Made by a program: the position numbers and the translations under genes
DNA from: Chaetoceros tenuissimus
Lineage: Eukaryota > Bacillariophyta > Thalassiosirophyceae > Chaetocerotales > Chaetocerotaceae
Length of the DNA stretch: 64,000 nucleotides
NCBI GenBank assembly: GCA_021927905.1
Contig: BLLK01000045.1
Location: 1,302,001-1,366,000, forward strand
Reading direction: 5' to 3'
Shown: one piece after another, positions 62,278 to 64,000 of the stretch
Numbering within the stretch: position 1 is the first letter of the stretch
Layout of the letters: each line of letters begins with the position of its first letter
Notes under the pieces: generated by a model
What the model was told of the DNA's origin: nothing
The model's database searches: none
What the model saw: the letters and a program-made list of their open reading frames with translations, nothing else

Positions 62278-63654
62278 TTAGCAAGAGCTTGCAAGCATGA
62301 CTGGCGCGACTTGTTTTCTACTTCCTTTTGGATTTCCTTGCTTGAAATATACAGAAACGACATCATCGTCAATGTCTTTTTCCTCTTGTTTAACTAAATC
62401 AAGGAAAGATGCAGCTTCACTGGTCATCAGATATTCCGTCATGATTCTTGCTCGTTCTTTCTTTCCAATTAGTAATAATTCTCTCTGTGGTTTGTCATCA
62501 ACAATTTTCATGGTGAGTACTCCTAGCAAATTGACGTCTGCCTCTTTCATGAATGATAAGACATGTTCATAAAACCCCTCTTTTGAAACCAAAGACTTTA
62601 CTTCCAAGAGTACCGAGGACAATCCAAATGGTGCATTTCCTTCTTTACTCTCAAACCTCTTGTAGTCAATTCTCAGTGCATCTCGTGGAAGCATGTCCAT
62701 CCAGAATTGAGGATCGAATTTTGAATCACGAAGATATTCATAGAGAGAACTCCGTGAAGGTAAGTTGGTATCGCTGTCCATGATCTTTCCACGAACTTCT
62801 TCATCAAGCTTCAAGGCCGACCAATTAGTGTGTTTCATTAGGAAATCAATGGCTTTTTGGTCTCTATCTGTTCCTTTTCCTGCTTCTTTACTCATATCCA
62901 TTGTATCTAGCAATATAACTCCTAGCAAAGAGAGTCCTAGGCCCGCATCAACTTCTTTTAGATTCTTATTTGTCATGAGTATTTCAGTTACCAGCGTACA
63001 AGTACTCCCAGCCAAGGCGCTCTTATTATCAAAAGCAATTTTGCGTGATTCTCCAGATACATGATTATGACAAATTTCATCTTGATGATGATCTAGAATT
63101 TCAACGACGTACTCATCCAAAAACTGTAAGTTAGATCTCAATTTGTTATGATCCGTTAAAGTCACGCTTTTCTTCACTTTATCATCTCTTGCAATCTTCG
63201 TAAATACTTCATCATTTAAAAACAGAAGTGACTCCTTGTCTACACCAGCCATATCAAGAAGCAAAGATGCATCACGTCTCAGAGACAAGTCATTTCTATT
63301 AATACTGACCAATGGCATAGAGACTGAGATGTTATCTGTCTTGGAATCATTCTGTTTCAAGAAATTCACATAGGAAAGGGAAAGGGATGAAATAATTGAG
63401 TCTGCATCTCCCGCTTCGTTTCCCATAATAATATTCACATTTGTCTGGTCTGACACAGCTTTTATATTATTTGGAACTCCTTTAAGAAATGAAGAAAAAG
63501 TTTCCTCATACATGGCTATTTTCGTATTGGTTGTATAAAGTCTCGCTGAGCGGTAGAAATTGAAGCAATTGAAACCTTTTGGTGAAAAGGCTATCGACTT
63601 GAGGACTAACACACTTATTGTTACAAAAGAAATAATTCGGCTTCTTTTATGCAT
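62278..63654 (-). CDS. PPX1: PPX1-type exopolyphosphatase (DHH family), likely plastid-targeted
   Basis: The 458-residue protein has the DHH-DHHA2 plan. IIMGNEAGDADSIISSL is the metal motif, LTDHNKL follows, and ILDHHQDE is the DHH signature (about 185-195). GSTCTLVTEIL and LLDTMDMSK come next, and the DHHA2 domain follows. The protein therefore resembles yeast PPX1 and animal Prune. It cleaves phosphate from polyphosphate ends. The N-terminus is a signal peptide (ISFVTISVLVLKSIA) followed by FSPKGF, an ASAF-type plastid motif with Phe at +1. The Phe, Tyr and Arg content after it (NFYRSARLY) fits a transit peptide. Confidence 0.88.
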   Translation of the reverse strand: MHKRSRIISFVTISVLVLKSIAFSPKGFNCFNFYRSARLYTTNTKIAMYEETFSSFLKGVPNNIKAVSDQTNVNIIMGNEAGDADSIISSLSLSYVNFLKQNDSKTDNISVSMPLVSINRNDLSLRRDASLLLDMAGVDKESLLFLNDEVFTKIARDDKVKKSVTLTDHNKLRSNLQFLDEYVVEILDHHQDEICHNHVSGESRKIAFDNKSALAGSTCTLVTEILMTNKNLKEVDAGLGLSLLGVILLDTMDMSKEAGKGTDRDQKAIDFLMKHTNWSALKLDEEVRGKIMDSDTNLPSRSSLYEYLRDSKFDPQFWMDMLPRDALRIDYKRFESKEGNAPFGLSSVLLEVKSLVSKEGFYEHVLSFMKEADVNLLGVLTMKIVDDKPQRELLLIGKKERARIMTEYLMTSEAASFLDLVKQEEKDIDDDVVSVYFKQGNPKGSRKQVAPVMLASSC

Positions 63655-64000
63655 CCTCCACGCAGCAGACGCACCTGAGATTGGCAGCTTTATCTTAATA
63701 CCAAGAAGTGTTTGGTTGTAATATACCTAACTCACTTTTGGAGAGAGTGAGTTGATGAGAGATGATGAAAGATTGTTTAGAATAATAAGTGAAAATCTGG
63801 ATACAGATCCTGAAATCCGAGACGGACGCAAAACTGGTCGGACGATGTTCAATAGAAATCTTTGGTCGGATGCAATCATACTTACTAAACGAAATCTTCC
63901 TTTGTGCAACACTATTTTCCACATTTGGCCTTTTTGAAAACAATGTAGCAAAGTAATTTGTTGGACAGAATTGTAAACAGGAGAGATTATAAGTATGGTA
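63655..64000. other. Right-edge intergenic region
   Basis: Upstream of the PPX1-like gene. It has only overlapping short frames on both strands, none with recognised motifs. No RNA gene seen. Confidence 0.35.

Noticed and set aside
63695-63951. Overlapping short frames at the right edge
   Set aside because: Three frames on two strands over the same bases with no motif, most likely chance.
1-64000. CRISPR arrays, prophage, operons, retroelements or capsid-bearing elements
   Set aside because: No regularly spaced repeats, reverse transcriptase, integrase or capsid-like coding sequence seen. Gene structure is eukaryotic.

Overview
This window reads as nuclear DNA of a diatom, probably a low-GC species. 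I did not identify the genus. Three things point there. At least five predicted proteins start with a signal peptide whose cleavage site is followed by Phe (ASAF-type motif: SAF, HAF, ASAFAP, IAF), which is the bipartite presequence of diatom complex plastids. Introns are few and short (57-199 nt) with GTAAGT-like donors and CTAAC-like branch points. Genes are dense and lie on both strands, with no operons. Many genes are divergent pairs sharing 300-500 bp of upstream DNA.

Layout. 0-9 kb: 5' part of COG1 (Golgi tethering), a secreted ShKT-like protein, a membrane-anchored beta-propeller, the divergent pair MPP6 / TFIIS (RNA exosome cofactor and RNA polymerase II elongation factor), a NYN-like protein, a small membrane protein and a plastid membrane protein. 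9-17 kb: sterol C5-desaturase (three exons), a JmjC oxygenase, a GH5_12-like glycosidase, V-ATPase subunit c copy 1 and a lipid-binding-like protein. 17-28 kb: an ankyrin protein, a lumen-routed Tic22-like protein, tRNA-Val, a TMEM53-like hydrolase, a plastid PDZ protein, a low-complexity coiled-coil protein, two more V-ATPase c genes and mitochondrial bL34. 28-36 kb: a plastid aldo-keto reductase, a four-exon nucleoredoxin, a 743-bp hAT-like non-autonomous transposon with perfect 8-bp target duplications, an ABC half-transporter with a damaged ATPase domain and a TDY-type MAP kinase. 36-47 kb: a WD-like protein, a phytyl-ester-synthase/DAGAT-like enzyme and a 1718-residue coiled-coil protein with C-terminal BRCT domains. 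48-51 kb: a patch of gene relics with two tandem copies of a SUMO-like-domain gene wedged into a decayed coiled-coil gene. 51-64 kb: a C69 peptidase, a PTPS-like enzyme, a triose-phosphate transporter ending in an ER-retrieval motif, an F-box-like/ankyrin protein, an unrecognised nuclear protein, DUS2 and a PPX1-type exopolyphosphatase.

There is no single pathway cluster. The plastid theme (Tic22, PDZ, aldo-keto reductase, DHH phosphatase, triose-phosphate transporter, acyl-ester synthase) and the V-ATPase theme (three proteolipid genes within 12 kb) are the strongest functional threads. The least explained structures are the nearly identical inverted V-ATPase c genes, the relic patch at 48-51 kb, the gutted ABC transporter and two stop-free introns whose lengths are multiples of three.
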